A stretch of DNA of 64,000 nucleotides from JAVBLY01 sp031553035 (GCA_031553035.1 JAVBLY010000003.1:248001-312000); one strand, 5' to 3'. Shown: positions 9,727 through 18,966, counted from the stretch's first letter. The notes: a model not told the origin generated them from the letters alone. Made by a program: numbers and translations.

Positions 9727-10248
9727 ATGACTAATAATTCACAAGGTAAGGCAATGGAAGATCTAACCAAGTTCAGAAACAAAATATTTATTTTTGGTGT
9801 CTTGGTAATGCTGGTTGCAGAAGCAATCTCTTTGCCTTTCATCGGGCTCGATTGGAAGTTTTCCGTAGGACTGCTTTTAGGAACGGCTATAGCCATTGTG
9901 AATTTCGCCATCATGACAAAGTTTTCCGTCATGATAGTAGAGGGCAAAAATAGGTTTCTGGCCTCAATGAGTTACTTAATAAGACTCCTTTTGTACGGTG
10001 GAGTTTTTTATATGTCCGTGAAGATCAGCCTGGCAGCCGGTATCGGCTCCGTGTGCGGATTCATGACACTGAAGGTAGCGATTTTTATTATCCATGGGAT
10101 ATTACCGTACTTTGCGAAGGATGATAACAAAAACAAAGGCTTAAAGAAAATTAAAGAACAGACTTTGATCAACTCTCCACAGTGGGTAGGTTACGGTGGC
10201 GGTAGAAGAATCGTTACATTCAAGCGATTCGTAAGGTACAAGAGGTAA
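9727..10248 (+). CDS. atpI: ATP synthase subunit I (AtpI-like)
   Basis: A 173-residue membrane protein with four hydrophobic segments between about residues 22 and 130, matching the AtpI family that helps assemble or supply Mg2+ to the c-ring. It lies 4 bases before atpB, the canonical position. The C-terminal ~30 residues are polar and basic (GGGRRIVTFKRF) and longer than most family members. A possible promoter (TTGAAA around 9678 with a weak -10) lies in the AT-rich gap upstream, so this is probably the first gene of the operon. Confidence 0.75.
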   Translation: MTNNSQGKAMEDLTKFRNKIFIFGVLVMLVAEAISLPFIGLDWKFSVGLLLGTAIAIVNFAIMTKFSVMIVEGKNRFLASMSYLIRLLLYGGVFYMSVKISLAAGIGSVCGFMTLKVAIFIIHGILPYFAKDDNKNKGLKKIKEQTLINSPQWVGYGGGRRIVTFKRFVRYKR

Positions 10249-10252
10249 GTAT

Positions 10253-10972
10253 ATGCATGATATCCAGAATTTAGGACCTCGTATTATAAACTATATTGGC
10301 GGCATTGCAATTAGTGAAACCGTATATTTCGGGATAATTGTAGCTATTATCATTATCATATTTGCACTTATTTCTACAAGGAATCTGAAGAAGAATCCTA
10401 AAGGATCTCAGGCTGTTGCCGAACTCATAGTAGAAACAATTTATAATTTGGTGGGCAATACCATGGGCAAGAACCGCCTTAATTTTGCTCCTTACATCGG
10501 ATCCCTGTTCTTATTTCTCATCTTGGGAAACATGCTGGGTCTTTTTGGTTTAAGACCGACTACGGCAGATGTCAACATGACATTCGCCCTGGCACTCCTC
10601 ACATTCCTTATCATACAGGGAAGCTCAATAAGATATAACGGTATCAAAGGATACTTCAAGCATTTTGCCGAACCCTATCCGTTCATGGTACCTATCAAAA
10701 TCATAGAAGAGATCTCATTCCCCATCAGCCTTGGCTTCCGACTTTTCGGCAATATCCTGGGCGGGGTTATCATCATGGCGCTCATATTCAACGCTCTGGG
10801 ATCCCTTTCACACAGTTTGCATCTGCATATTCCGTGGTTCGAAGCCGTTATCCCGCTTCCTGCCAATGCATTTTTCGATATATTTGAGCCGGTTCTACAG
10901 GCCTTTATATTTACAATGTTAACAATGGTATTCATCGCTAAGGGTATTATGACCCACGAAGAAGACCATTAA
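10253..10972 (+). CDS. atpB: ATP synthase subunit a
   Basis: A 239-residue membrane subunit of F0 that forms the ion half-channels. The essential arginine of the fourth-helix motif is Arg163 in GFRLFGNILGG, and the C-terminal helix contains QAFIFTMLTMVF. It begins 4 bases after atpI and is followed after 31 bases by atpE with a strong AAGGAGG ribosome site. Length and order are normal for a bacterial F-type enzyme. Confidence 0.95.
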   Translation: MHDIQNLGPRIINYIGGIAISETVYFGIIVAIIIIIFALISTRNLKKNPKGSQAVAELIVETIYNLVGNTMGKNRLNFAPYIGSLFLFLILGNMLGLFGLRPTTADVNMTFALALLTFLIIQGSSIRYNGIKGYFKHFAEPYPFMVPIKIIEEISFPISLGFRLFGNILGGVIIMALIFNALGSLSHSLHLHIPWFEAVIPLPANAFFDIFEPVLQAFIFTMLTMVFIAKGIMTHEEDH

Positions 10973-11003
10973 ATTAAACGTATATTTTTTAAGGAGGAAC
11001 ATT

Positions 11004-11273
11004 ATGCAACTTATCACACCTGAAGCATTCATACTCGGATTGTCGGCAATAGGATCGGCGTTTGGTATCGGAATCGCAGCATTTGGTATCGGATTAGGAC
11101 AGGCTGGAGCAGCCGGAAAAGCAGTTGAAGCTGTTGCAAGACAGCCGGAAGAATCAGGAAAGATCCTGCAGACCATGCTCGTAGGTCAGGCTATCGCAGA
11201 AACGACCGGTATATTCACCTTCATCATTTCCATATGCCTGCTGTTCGTCAACCCACTTGTAAATATGCTGTAA
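11004..11273 (+). CDS. atpE: ATP synthase subunit c with Na+-type ion site
   Basis: An 89-residue hairpin proteolipid with two membrane helices joined by the polar loop ARQPE. The ion-binding carboxylate is Glu66. The flanking residues Gln33 in helix 1 and Thr67-Thr68 after the glutamate correspond to the Gln, Ser/Thr and Thr residues that coordinate Na+ in Ilyobacter-type c-rings. The position of the conserved tyrosine is Phe71 here. A Na+-translocating enzyme is therefore likely by family knowledge but not proven. An AAGGAGG ribosome site precedes the ATG. Confidence 0.95.
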   Translation: MQLITPEAFILGLSAIGSAFGIGIAAFGIGLGQAGAAGKAVEAVARQPEESGKILQTMLVGQAIAETTGIFTFIISICLLFVNPLVNML

Positions 11274-11316
11274 ACACGTCATATTCACTGGAAAAATCTG
11301 ATAGGAGAATGTAATA

Positions 11317-11826
11317 ATGGGGAATTTTGGTCTGATAGAATTCGGTCCCACATTAGCGATGAATATGATAACGCTCCTTGTCCTGTTTCTTATTTTGAAG
11401 AAGTTTTTCTTCGAAAAAGTCAGAAACTTCATGCTGGCAAGAGAGCAAAAGGTCAAGGACAGCTTTGAGAACGCGGACAAAGTCAATGCCGAGGCTGAGC
11501 GCAAGCTTGAAGTCTACGGCGACAAGATCGCTTCTATAGAGCAGGAGAGGACCGATATCTTAAAGGAAAGCAAGAAAAAGGCTGACGACCAAGCCAAACA
11601 GATAATCGATGAAGCAACCGAAAAAGCTCATCGTATCATGATGGAAGCTGAGAAAGAGATCGAAAGAGAAAAAGAAAGCGCCATGGATGATATGAAGGAG
11701 CAGATCGCACTTTTGTCTGTATATGCTGCCGAAAAGATCATAGAAAAGCAAATCGATGCCAAAGAACAACAGAATATCATAGATAATATAATCGAGGAGG
11801 CCGGTAAAACCAAATGGACTCAGTAA
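11317..11826 (+). CDS. atpF: ATP synthase subunit b
   Basis: A 169-residue peripheral-stalk subunit: one N-terminal membrane helix (about residues 8-30) followed by a long, highly charged helix with regular heptads that dimerises and reaches F1. Position between atpE and atpH is canonical. Its 3' end overlaps atpH by 13 bases, so the two are probably translated in a coupled way. Confidence 0.93.
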   Translation: MGNFGLIEFGPTLAMNMITLLVLFLILKKFFFEKVRNFMLAREQKVKDSFENADKVNAEAERKLEVYGDKIASIEQERTDILKESKKKADDQAKQIIDEATEKAHRIMMEAEKEIEREKESAMDDMKEQIALLSVYAAEKIIEKQIDAKEQQNIIDNIIEEAGKTKWTQ

Positions 11827-12347
11827 GTGTTGATTTAACATACGGAAAAGCTTTGTTCGAAGCGGCCGAGGATCTGAAAAAAACCGGGGATATCAGTGTC
11901 GATGCCAGAGACCTGACACAGATAATCAAAGATAATCCAGTTTTTTTCGATATGCTGAAGTCGCCTGCCATATCCAACGACGAGAAGAAAGATGTGGTGG
12001 ACAAGGTCTTCAAGGGCAAGATGGACGAAACTCTGCTCAATTTTATCTATGTTCTTATCGATAAGAGAAGAATAGGTCAGCTTTTAAGCATCGCAAGAGC
12101 ATATGAAAAATGTGTGGACGAGAAAAAAGGGATCACGACCGGAACCTTGTTTTCGGCTGTTGAGGTCCCAGAGGCAAAACTAAAGAAATTTGAAAAAGAA
12201 ACAGGAGCTCTGCTCAAAAAAAACGTGGAGCTTAAAAACGAGGTCGATCCCAGTCTGATCGGTGGAGTCAAGATATATGTAGACGGAAAGCTGATCGACG
12301 CCAGCTTAAGGCGAAGACTGGATGATTTGAAAGAACACTTGCTCTAG
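11814..12347 (+). CDS. atpH: ATP synthase subunit delta
   Basis: A 177-residue delta subunit that joins the b stalk to the top of F1. The N-terminal helical domain (YGKALFEAAED) and the C-terminal DPSLIGGVKIYVDGKLIDASL segment are family hallmarks. It overlaps atpF by 13 bases and precedes atpA by 17 bases. Confidence 0.93.
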   Translation: MDSVSVDLTYGKALFEAAEDLKKTGDISVDARDLTQIIKDNPVFFDMLKSPAISNDEKKDVVDKVFKGKMDETLLNFIYVLIDKRRIGQLLSIARAYEKCVDEKKGITTGTLFSAVEVPEAKLKKFEKETGALLKKNVELKNEVDPSLIGGVKIYVDGKLIDASLRRRLDDLKEHLL

Positions 12348-12364
12348 GAAAGGAAAAAAGTAAT

Positions 12365-13972
12365 ATGAATCTTAAACCGGAAGAAATAAGTGCGGTCATA
12401 AAAGAGCAAATCAAGAATTATAAAAAGGAGCTGGACATAACCGATTTCGGTACTGTTATACAGGTCGGTGACGGCATTGCGCACGTTTACGGTCTGGAAA
12501 ACTGCATGGCCAGTGAACTTCTCGAATTCCCCGGCGATACATACGGAATGGCCCTGAACCTTGAGGCTGACAACGTAGGTGTTGTAATTATGGGGTCGGA
12601 CAGTCACATCAAAGAAGGAGACATCGTCAAGCCGACAGGCACTGTAGTCGAAGTCCCCGTCGGAGACGCTCTGATCGGACGAGTTGTAACAGCTCTTGGA
12701 CAGCCCCTTGACGGAAAGGGACCCATCAAGTCGGATGAAATGAGACCAATCGAATTTCCGGCTCCCGGAGTACTACAGAGAAAATCGGTAAATCAGCCGC
12801 TGCAGACGGGAATCAAAGCAATCGACTCAATGATCCCCATCGGCAGAGGACAGAGAGAGTTAATAATCGGCGACAGACAGACAGGGAAAACTGCCATCGC
12901 CGTTGATACCATATTAAACCAGGCTGATGAAGACGTAATTTGTATTTATGTAGCCATAGGCCAGAAAAAAAGTACTGTTGCCCAGATGGTAAACCAGCTT
13001 GAAAAAGCCGGAGCAATGGACTACACAATCGTCGTATCAGCAACGGCAAGTGACGTAGCTCCCCTACAGTACATGGCACCTTATGCCGGTTGTGCAATGG
13101 GTGAACATTTCATGTATCAGGGCACACACGTGCTGATAATATACGATGATCTAAGTAAGCATGCCGTAGCATACAGAGCCATGTCACTATTACTTAGAAG
13201 ACCGCCGGGCAGAGAAGCTTATCCCGGAGATATCTTCTACCTTCACAGCAGACTTCTTGAGAGAGCTGCCAAGCTTTCAGATGAACTGGGCGGAGGTTCT
13301 ATCACGGCACTTCCCATAATAGAAACTCAGGCAGGTGACGTATCAGGGTATATCCCGACGAATGTAATTTCCATTACAGACGGCCAGATATTCCTGGAAA
13401 CAGACCTCTTCTTCGCCGGACAGAGACCAGCTGTAAACGTTGGTATTTCAGTATCCAGAGTAGGAGGAGACGCTCAGATCAAAGCAATGAAAAAGGTTGC
13501 CGGATCTGTTAAGCTGGAACTTGCTCAATACAGAGAGCTGGCCAGTTTCTCCCAGTTCGGATCTGATATCGACAAGGATACAAAGTCAAGACTGGATCAT
13601 GGACAGATCCTGATGGAGATCATCAAACAGAGACAGTACAGCCCTGTATCGGTTGAGCATCAGGTAATGCTGTTTTATGCAGCAGTCAACAGATTCCTTA
13701 CAGGTCTTGATGTAGAGAAGATCGCAGTCTTCGAAAAAGAATTCTATGAACACATGGATGCAGTTCATCCAAACGTTGGAAAGGCCATAGCCGAAACCGG
13801 CAAGATGGATGATGATATCACCAAGGAGCTTGAAGCGGGAATCGAAGAATATAAGAAGATTTTCGAAAAAGAGCACGGCAATCAGGCGAAAATAGGCGTG
13901 ATCCTTGATGAGGACATAGCTAAAACCGAAGAAGACAAGGTGATGGAAGAAGCCGAGGAAACAGCAAAATAG
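12365..13972 (+). CDS. atpA: ATP synthase subunit alpha
   Basis: A 535-residue regulatory nucleotide-binding subunit of F1. The Walker A motif is GDRQTGKT at residues 169-176, and SVSRVGG is present. The body aligns with ordinary alpha subunits of about 500-510 residues, but the chain continues about 30 residues beyond the usual end with an acidic, Lys/Glu-rich tail (EEDKVMEEAEE). The sequence shows no frameshift, so the tail is a genuine extension as read. It is preceded by a good AGGAAAGG ribosome site. Confidence 0.96.
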   Translation: MNLKPEEISAVIKEQIKNYKKELDITDFGTVIQVGDGIAHVYGLENCMASELLEFPGDTYGMALNLEADNVGVVIMGSDSHIKEGDIVKPTGTVVEVPVGDALIGRVVTALGQPLDGKGPIKSDEMRPIEFPAPGVLQRKSVNQPLQTGIKAIDSMIPIGRGQRELIIGDRQTGKTAIAVDTILNQADEDVICIYVAIGQKKSTVAQMVNQLEKAGAMDYTIVVSATASDVAPLQYMAPYAGCAMGEHFMYQGTHVLIIYDDLSKHAVAYRAMSLLLRRPPGREAYPGDIFYLHSRLLERAAKLSDELGGGSITALPIIETQAGDVSGYIPTNVISITDGQIFLETDLFFAGQRPAVNVGISVSRVGGDAQIKAMKKVAGSVKLELAQYRELASFSQFGSDIDKDTKSRLDHGQILMEIIKQRQYSPVSVEHQVMLFYAAVNRFLTGLDVEKIAVFEKEFYEHMDAVHPNVGKAIAETGKMDDDITKELEAGIEEYKKIFEKEHGNQAKIGVILDEDIAKTEEDKVMEEAEETAK

Positions 13973-14016
13973 CCAAAGCGCGGACAAATAGCAAGTAGTA
14001 TTAAGGGAGATTGATT

Positions 14017-14889
14017 ATGGCCGGAAGCGGCAATATGCAAGACATAAAGAGACGAATTCGTAGCGTTACCAGTATCGAACATATAACAAACGCCATGAAA
14101 CTTGTTTCTGCAGCCAAGCTCAGGCGGGCAAAAGCCACATTTGAAAAGACTCAGGAGTATTTTCATTATGTGACTGAGTCCATCCAGGAAATATTCAATA
14201 ATCACAATGATATCCCGGATAAATATCTGAAGCATAATGACAGAGAACAAAAATCCACCGGCTATATCGTCATAACAAGTAACAGAGGGTTGGCCGGGAG
14301 TTTCAATGCCAATGTCATCAAGATGGCGGAGAGTAAGATCAAAGCCGATCCAAAAAGGCCGTATATAATTGCAATCGGCAGCAGAGGCAGAGAGTTTTTT
14401 GCAAAGAGAAATTATGAGATCACCAGCGAGTACCTGAGACCGCCGGAGAATATTTCCTTCACCGAAACACAGGAAATAAGCAAGCCCGTCATAGACATGT
14501 ATGATGAGGGAATAATAGACGAAGTAGTCATCGTTTATACATCATTCGTATCTCCGCTGGAACAGAGAGTAGTAGAAAAAACTCTTCTTCCTTTCGAAGT
14601 GGAAATGGATCCGGATGTGGAACCGCTTGAAAAACAGGTTGAATATGAGCCCTCAACTGAGGATGTGTTCAACTATCTGGTTCCCAAGTATGTTGAAATA
14701 ATGATCTACAATGCCATAGTCGAATCCGCAACATGCGAACATGCTGCCAGAAGAATGGCTATGGAAAATGCGACAGACAATGCACAGCAGGCTATCGAAG
14801 AGTTGAATCTGACATTCAACAGGGCAAGACAAGCTGCTATAACCAGCGAAATTACCGAGATCGTCAGCGGTGCGGACGCCTTAGAATAA
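14017..14889 (+). CDS. atpG: ATP synthase subunit gamma
   Basis: A 290-residue central-stalk rotor subunit. N-terminal MQDIKRRIRSVTS and C-terminal RARQAAITSEITEI helices form the coiled shaft; SNRGLAGSFNANV marks the globular domain. An in-frame TTG lies at 14011, but ATG 14017 is chosen because AAGGGAGA is spaced 6 bases before it and the protein then starts like other gamma subunits. Confidence 0.95.
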   Translation: MAGSGNMQDIKRRIRSVTSIEHITNAMKLVSAAKLRRAKATFEKTQEYFHYVTESIQEIFNNHNDIPDKYLKHNDREQKSTGYIVITSNRGLAGSFNANVIKMAESKIKADPKRPYIIAIGSRGREFFAKRNYEITSEYLRPPENISFTETQEISKPVIDMYDEGIIDEVVIVYTSFVSPLEQRVVEKTLLPFEVEMDPDVEPLEKQVEYEPSTEDVFNYLVPKYVEIMIYNAIVESATCEHAARRMAMENATDNAQQAIEELNLTFNRARQAAITSEITEIVSGADALE

Positions 14890-14926
14890 TAAATTAATTT
14901 GATTACGCAAGTAATGGAGGAAGAAT

Positions 14927-16315
14927 ATGAACAAGGGAACAATACATCAGATCATAGGACCGGTAATAGACATAAAGTTCGACCAGGACTCAATGCCGGA
15001 ACTTTTGACGGCAATCAGGATCGAGGTCAAAGACAGATCTATAGTTGCTGAGGCTGCACAGCATATCGGTGATGATGTCGTTAGATGTGTTGCGCTTTCA
15101 TCTACCGATGGTCTTACAAGAGGGATGGAAGCCACAGATACAGGAGAACCCATAGAAGTTCCTGTTGGAAAGGAAGTCCTGGGTCGTCTGTTCAATGTTA
15201 TAGGTGAAAACATCGATGATAAGCCTCAGGTCGATACAGGAATGAAATTCCCCATACACAGACCTGCACCCTCCTATGAAGAGCAGGACACATCAGCTCA
15301 TATGTTTGAAACCGGCATCAAGGTCGTTGACCTGATCGCCCCTTACACAAAGGGCGGTAAAGTCGGACTGTTCGGCGGAGCCGGAGTTGGTAAAACCGTA
15401 CTCATACAGGAGCTGATCAGTAATATCGCCCGAGAGCACAGTGGAATATCAGTATTCGGTGGTGTAGGCGAAAGAACCAGAGAAGGAAACGACCTATATT
15501 ACGAAATGACAGACTCGGGAGTTATAGACAAGACAGCCATGGTGTTCGGTCAAATGAACGAGCCGCCGGGAGCCAGAATGAGAGTCGCTCTAACCGCTCT
15601 TACAATGGCTGAATATTTCAGAGACGAAGAAGGACAGGACGTACTTCTGTTCATAGATAATATATTTAGATTTACCCAGGCAGGATCCGAAGTATCCGCT
15701 CTCCTTGGACGTATCCCTTCATCAGTAGGTTACCAACCCACATTGGCTACAGAGATGGGTGCCCTTCAGGAACGAATCACCTCAACAAAGAAAGGCTCCA
15801 TAACTTCGGTACAAGCTATATATGTACCTGCCGATGACCTTACCGACCCTGCTCCAGCTACAACATTTGCTCATCTGGACGCTACGACAACACTTTCAAG
15901 AGCGATCAGTAACCTGGGTATCTACCCGGCTGTCGATCCCCTTGAATCTTCTTCAAGAATTATGGATCCTAACATTCTGGGTGAGGAGCATTACAACACA
16001 GCAAGAGAAGTACAGGAAGTACTTCAGAAATACAAAGACCTTCAGGACATAATAGCTATCCTGGGTATGGACGAGCTTTCTGATACAGACAAACTGATCG
16101 TTAACAGAGCCAGAAAAATCCAGAGATTCCTGTCCCAGCCGTTCAGCGTTGCGGAAGCATTTACCGGAATGCCCGGAAAATACATCCCAATCAAGGAAAC
16201 AGTCAGAGGCTTCAGAGAGATCCTCGACGGCAAACATGACGAGATTCCCGAGAATCTGTTCATGCTGGCAGGCGGCATAGACGAAGTCGTGGAAAGGTTT
16301 GAACAGAATGGCTAA
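14927..16315 (+). CDS. atpD: ATP synthase subunit beta
   Basis: The 462-residue catalytic subunit of F1. Walker A is GGAGVGKT at residues 150-157, followed by GERTREGND and the Walker B strand DVLLFIDNIFR. Length and motifs are canonical. Its end overlaps atpC by 8 bases. Confidence 0.97.
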   Translation: MNKGTIHQIIGPVIDIKFDQDSMPELLTAIRIEVKDRSIVAEAAQHIGDDVVRCVALSSTDGLTRGMEATDTGEPIEVPVGKEVLGRLFNVIGENIDDKPQVDTGMKFPIHRPAPSYEEQDTSAHMFETGIKVVDLIAPYTKGGKVGLFGGAGVGKTVLIQELISNIAREHSGISVFGGVGERTREGNDLYYEMTDSGVIDKTAMVFGQMNEPPGARMRVALTALTMAEYFRDEEGQDVLLFIDNIFRFTQAGSEVSALLGRIPSSVGYQPTLATEMGALQERITSTKKGSITSVQAIYVPADDLTDPAPATTFAHLDATTTLSRAISNLGIYPAVDPLESSSRIMDPNILGEEHYNTAREVQEVLQKYKDLQDIIAILGMDELSDTDKLIVNRARKIQRFLSQPFSVAEAFTGMPGKYIPIKETVRGFREILDGKHDEIPENLFMLAGGIDEVVERFEQNG

Positions 16316-16727
16316 GAGTGTTCTTCTTGAAGTTGTAACCCCTTCCAAACTCTTTTACATGGGAGAGGTTGAAATGGTCATCGCAAGACCGACCACGGGC
16401 TATGAAGGCTTTGAGGCTAATCATACATGGGCCTGCAAGCTTCTTGATACCGGAAAACTTATGATCAAGGAAAAAGGCGAGAAAGAATTCAAAGTCGCTG
16501 CTATTTCCGGAGGATTTGTGGACATCAAGGACCAGTTTATCGTGTATACAGATGCGGCCGAATGGGCTGATGATATCGATGTGAGCCGAAGTAAGGATGA
16601 AATGGATAAAGCTGAAAGCTGGCTCAAGACCCATCCTTCTGAAGAAGATTCGGATATGAATATCCTCAAGGCAAAGCTGGCAATAACAAAAGCCATCAAC
16701 AGAATGAAGGTGGCCGGAGGAAAGTAG
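16308..16727 (+). CDS. atpC: ATP synthase subunit epsilon
   Basis: A 139-residue epsilon subunit with an N-terminal beta-sandwich (LEVVTPSKLFY; ISGGFVDIKD) and a C-terminal helical hairpin that can brake the rotor. A TTG at 16299 is also in frame, but ATG 16308 gives the standard N-terminus and better ribosome-site spacing. It overlaps atpD by 8 bases and shares one base with the PhzF-like gene that follows. Confidence 0.93.
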   Translation: MAKSVLLEVVTPSKLFYMGEVEMVIARPTTGYEGFEANHTWACKLLDTGKLMIKEKGEKEFKVAAISGGFVDIKDQFIVYTDAAEWADDIDVSRSKDEMDKAESWLKTHPSEEDSDMNILKAKLAITKAINRMKVAGGK

Positions 16728-17614
16728 TGAAGTTTTATATAGTAGACGCATTTACAGATAAAATATTTGGTGGCAACCCGGCCGGGATAGTCATGGTGGA
16801 AGGCGGAGAATACCCGCCTTTTGACATTATGAGGAGAACTGCAGCAGAACTTAGGTACTCTGAGACTGCCTTTGCAAAGAATTTGGGCGGAGACACCTGG
16901 GAGCTTAGATATTTTACTCCTGCCGATGAAGTGGATCTCTGCGGACATGCTACTATTGCAGCATTCAGTCAGATCGGTAAAGAATTCGGATTCGACAAAA
17001 CATACAGGGCAGTGACCAAAGCCGGCGAAATAAGCATAGATGTGATGCCTGAATTAGTAATGATGGAAATGGGCAGGCCGGAAATAATCCAGGAAATAGA
17101 CAACGAAATGATTTGGGAAGCGACAAGAAAGATCCTTGGACTGACTCCCGAAGATTCCTTCGGTACCGGAGGGTTTGACGGAATAACTCCAGCTATAGTA
17201 TCGACAGGGCTTCCGGATATACTGGTTCCGGTTGGCTCGATAGATGAACTATACGCAATCGACCCGGATTTCGAAGCAATGACCAAATTATCGGAAAGAC
17301 AGAAGGTCGTTGGTATCCATGCATATGCTTTAAGCAAGAATGCAGATGGGCTTCAAATAGACTGCCGTAATTTTGCACCGCTTTATGAGATAGACGAAGA
17401 AGCTGCGACGGGTACAGCAAACGGTGCACTTACATATTACCTCTACAAAAAAGGCATAATCAAAGAAAGCGAACTGAACACAATGACCCAGGGCACTTCA
17501 ATGGGTAGGCCTTCTAATATAGTTTCTTTAGTAGAAAAAGATCAAGACGGTAATGTCACAATTAAAGTAGGCGGCTCTGCGGCTACTCTGTCTAAAGGCG
17601 AAATTTATATATAA
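16727..17614 (+). CDS. PhzF-family isomerase/epimerase-like protein
   Basis: A 295-residue two-domain protein of the PhzF (diaminopimelate epimerase-like) fold. The N-terminal DAFTDKIFGGNPAG signature, the catalytic-position Glu46 in RYSETAF, and VDLCGHATIAA are clear. Most bacterial homologues have no known substrate. The GTG start shares a base with the atpC stop (TAGTG), so it is the last gene of the ATP synthase run. Its stop directly abuts the stop of the convergent exporter gene with no bases between. Confidence 0.85.
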   Translation: MKFYIVDAFTDKIFGGNPAGIVMVEGGEYPPFDIMRRTAAELRYSETAFAKNLGGDTWELRYFTPADEVDLCGHATIAAFSQIGKEFGFDKTYRAVTKAGEISIDVMPELVMMEMGRPEIIQEIDNEMIWEATRKILGLTPEDSFGTGGFDGITPAIVSTGLPDILVPVGSIDELYAIDPDFEAMTKLSERQKVVGIHAYALSKNADGLQIDCRNFAPLYEIDEEAATGTANGALTYYLYKKGIIKESELNTMTQGTSMGRPSNIVSLVEKDQDGNVTIKVGGSAATLSKGEIYI

Positions 17615-18904
17615 TTAAAAATCCGGATCCTCATTTGGGGGTATTTCTTTAGGTTTGAAATGACCTTTGATTTTTCGTATGATGCTTACTAGCAACCTGG
17701 TAAGAGATGAGATGACCACCAATGCAGCTGCAATGCTCAATGCAGTTACCAGGGCGCTCAGTGCAACTGATGCGGCTGCTGTCATATCTCCGCCAAGAAG
17801 TTTCATCATAGAGCCATATAGAAGTGCACCGGGAACAAGTGGTATTATTCCGGGGATTATAAATATCGTCGTTGCATCTTTTCCTGCCCTTGATCCGAAC
17901 TCAGCAAGAATTGCAAGGACGCATGCTCCGGTAAAGCAGGCTATGGCCTGGCCCTGACCGATGGATAACATATACTGCATAGTCATTTGACCTGCTGCTC
18001 CCACAACGCAGGCATAGAATGCCGTTGACATTGGTGAATGGAACAATACGCAGAAACCAAATACTGCAAATAACATACATAAACTCATTACCCAAATTTC
18101 ATGGGATGCAGAATTTGTAACAAGGTGGTTAGTGCTCCAAATTGAATAAAATTTTAGTACGAGGCCCACACCGCCGGCAATTCCTACTGCAAGTAGTATT
18201 GCTTCCGTAAGCCTGGCAACCCCGGAGAGCATATCACCGGAGAGCATGTCTCTTGCCGCGTTGGTTATAGCAACACCGGGAAGATAAATACTCATTGACG
18301 CCGTGATTACCGGAGCCAGCGAATCGCACAGCCCCATAGAAAATGCCAGTATGGCGAGAAACGCACAAATTGCACAACCAACAAATGTTCGTATAAATTT
18401 TGGAAAATCCAGCCTCTCTATGAGCATTGAAATAGTATAGATACATCCGCCGATCACGCCTGCACATATGCTGTCTGAGATGCCTCCGCCGAATATGGGA
18501 CATAAGGTCAGCCCGACAAGTATAGCCCCAAGGATCCTGAAAGCAACAGGATATCTTTTTTCGGCAGAAATGTCCTTTAGCTGCTGGAATCCTTCATCCA
18601 CTGAAAGGTCTGTAGTTGTGAATTCTCTTGAAAATTGATTTAAGCGGGATATTTTTTTGAGATCGATATCATTGTACTTGATTCTTTTTATGAATGTCTG
18701 GACATCTTCGTCGCCTTTTCCCGAATCAAGGGACAAAAAAATTCCGGTTGTGGTTGCAAAGCATTCCACATAGTCTATTTTACAGGCATAGCAGATACGC
18801 TCGATGGTCTCTTCCACTCTGTAGACCTCAGCTCCGCTCTTCATCATGAGCTCGCCGGCGTATAATGCCGTGACGAGTACTTTTTTCTGAAATTGATTTA
18901 CCAT
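17615..18904 (-). CDS. Threonine/serine exporter, single-chain ThrE type
   Basis: A 429-residue membrane protein combining both parts of the ThrE family: an N-terminal cytoplasmic region with VYRVEETIERI (about residues 1-115) and around ten hydrophobic segments thereafter. Many bacteria split these parts into two genes; here they are fused as in Corynebacterium ThrE. The family exports L-threonine and L-serine. No ribosome site is visible before the ATG, and a TATAAT lies only 9 bases upstream, so the message may be leaderless. It is divergent from the F420 ligase-like gene. Confidence 0.85.
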   Translation of the reverse strand: MVNQFQKKVLVTALYAGELMMKSGAEVYRVEETIERICYACKIDYVECFATTTGIFLSLDSGKGDEDVQTFIKRIKYNDIDLKKISRLNQFSREFTTTDLSVDEGFQQLKDISAEKRYPVAFRILGAILVGLTLCPIFGGGISDSICAGVIGGCIYTISMLIERLDFPKFIRTFVGCAICAFLAILAFSMGLCDSLAPVITASMSIYLPGVAITNAARDMLSGDMLSGVARLTEAILLAVGIAGGVGLVLKFYSIWSTNHLVTNSASHEIWVMSLCMLFAVFGFCVLFHSPMSTAFYACVVGAAGQMTMQYMLSIGQGQAIACFTGACVLAILAEFGSRAGKDATTIFIIPGIIPLVPGALLYGSMMKLLGGDMTAAASVALSALVTALSIAAALVVISSLTRLLVSIIRKIKGHFKPKEIPPNEDPDF

Positions 18905-18913
18905 ATCGGAACA

Positions 18914-18919
18914 ATTATA
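18914..18919 (-). promoter_or_regulatory. Possible -10 box of the ThrE-type exporter gene
   Basis: Read on the minus strand this is TATAAT, ending 9 bases before the start codon at 18904. The matching -35 (TTCCAA, 17 bases upstream) is poor. If used, transcription would begin at or within about 3 bases of the start codon. Confidence 0.4.
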
Positions 18920-18926
18920 TCATCAA

Positions 18927-18941
18927 TCCAATTCTATTGGA
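18927..18941. promoter_or_regulatory. 15-bp inverted repeat between divergent promoters
   Basis: TCCAAT-TCT-ATTGGA forms a perfect 6-bp inverted repeat. It overlaps the -35 element of the rightward promoter and lies just upstream of the leftward -10, the right place for an operator controlling both genes. It may also be chance. Confidence 0.35.
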
Positions 18942-18966
18942 ATATAATACGGTTAAGTGCTATAAT
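18937..18966 (+). promoter_or_regulatory. Sigma-A promoter of the F420 ligase-like gene
   Basis: TTGGAA, 18-base spacer, TATAAT. Predicted start of transcription near 18973 leaves a leader of about 67 bases with GAAAGG before ATG 19040. Confidence 0.65.
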
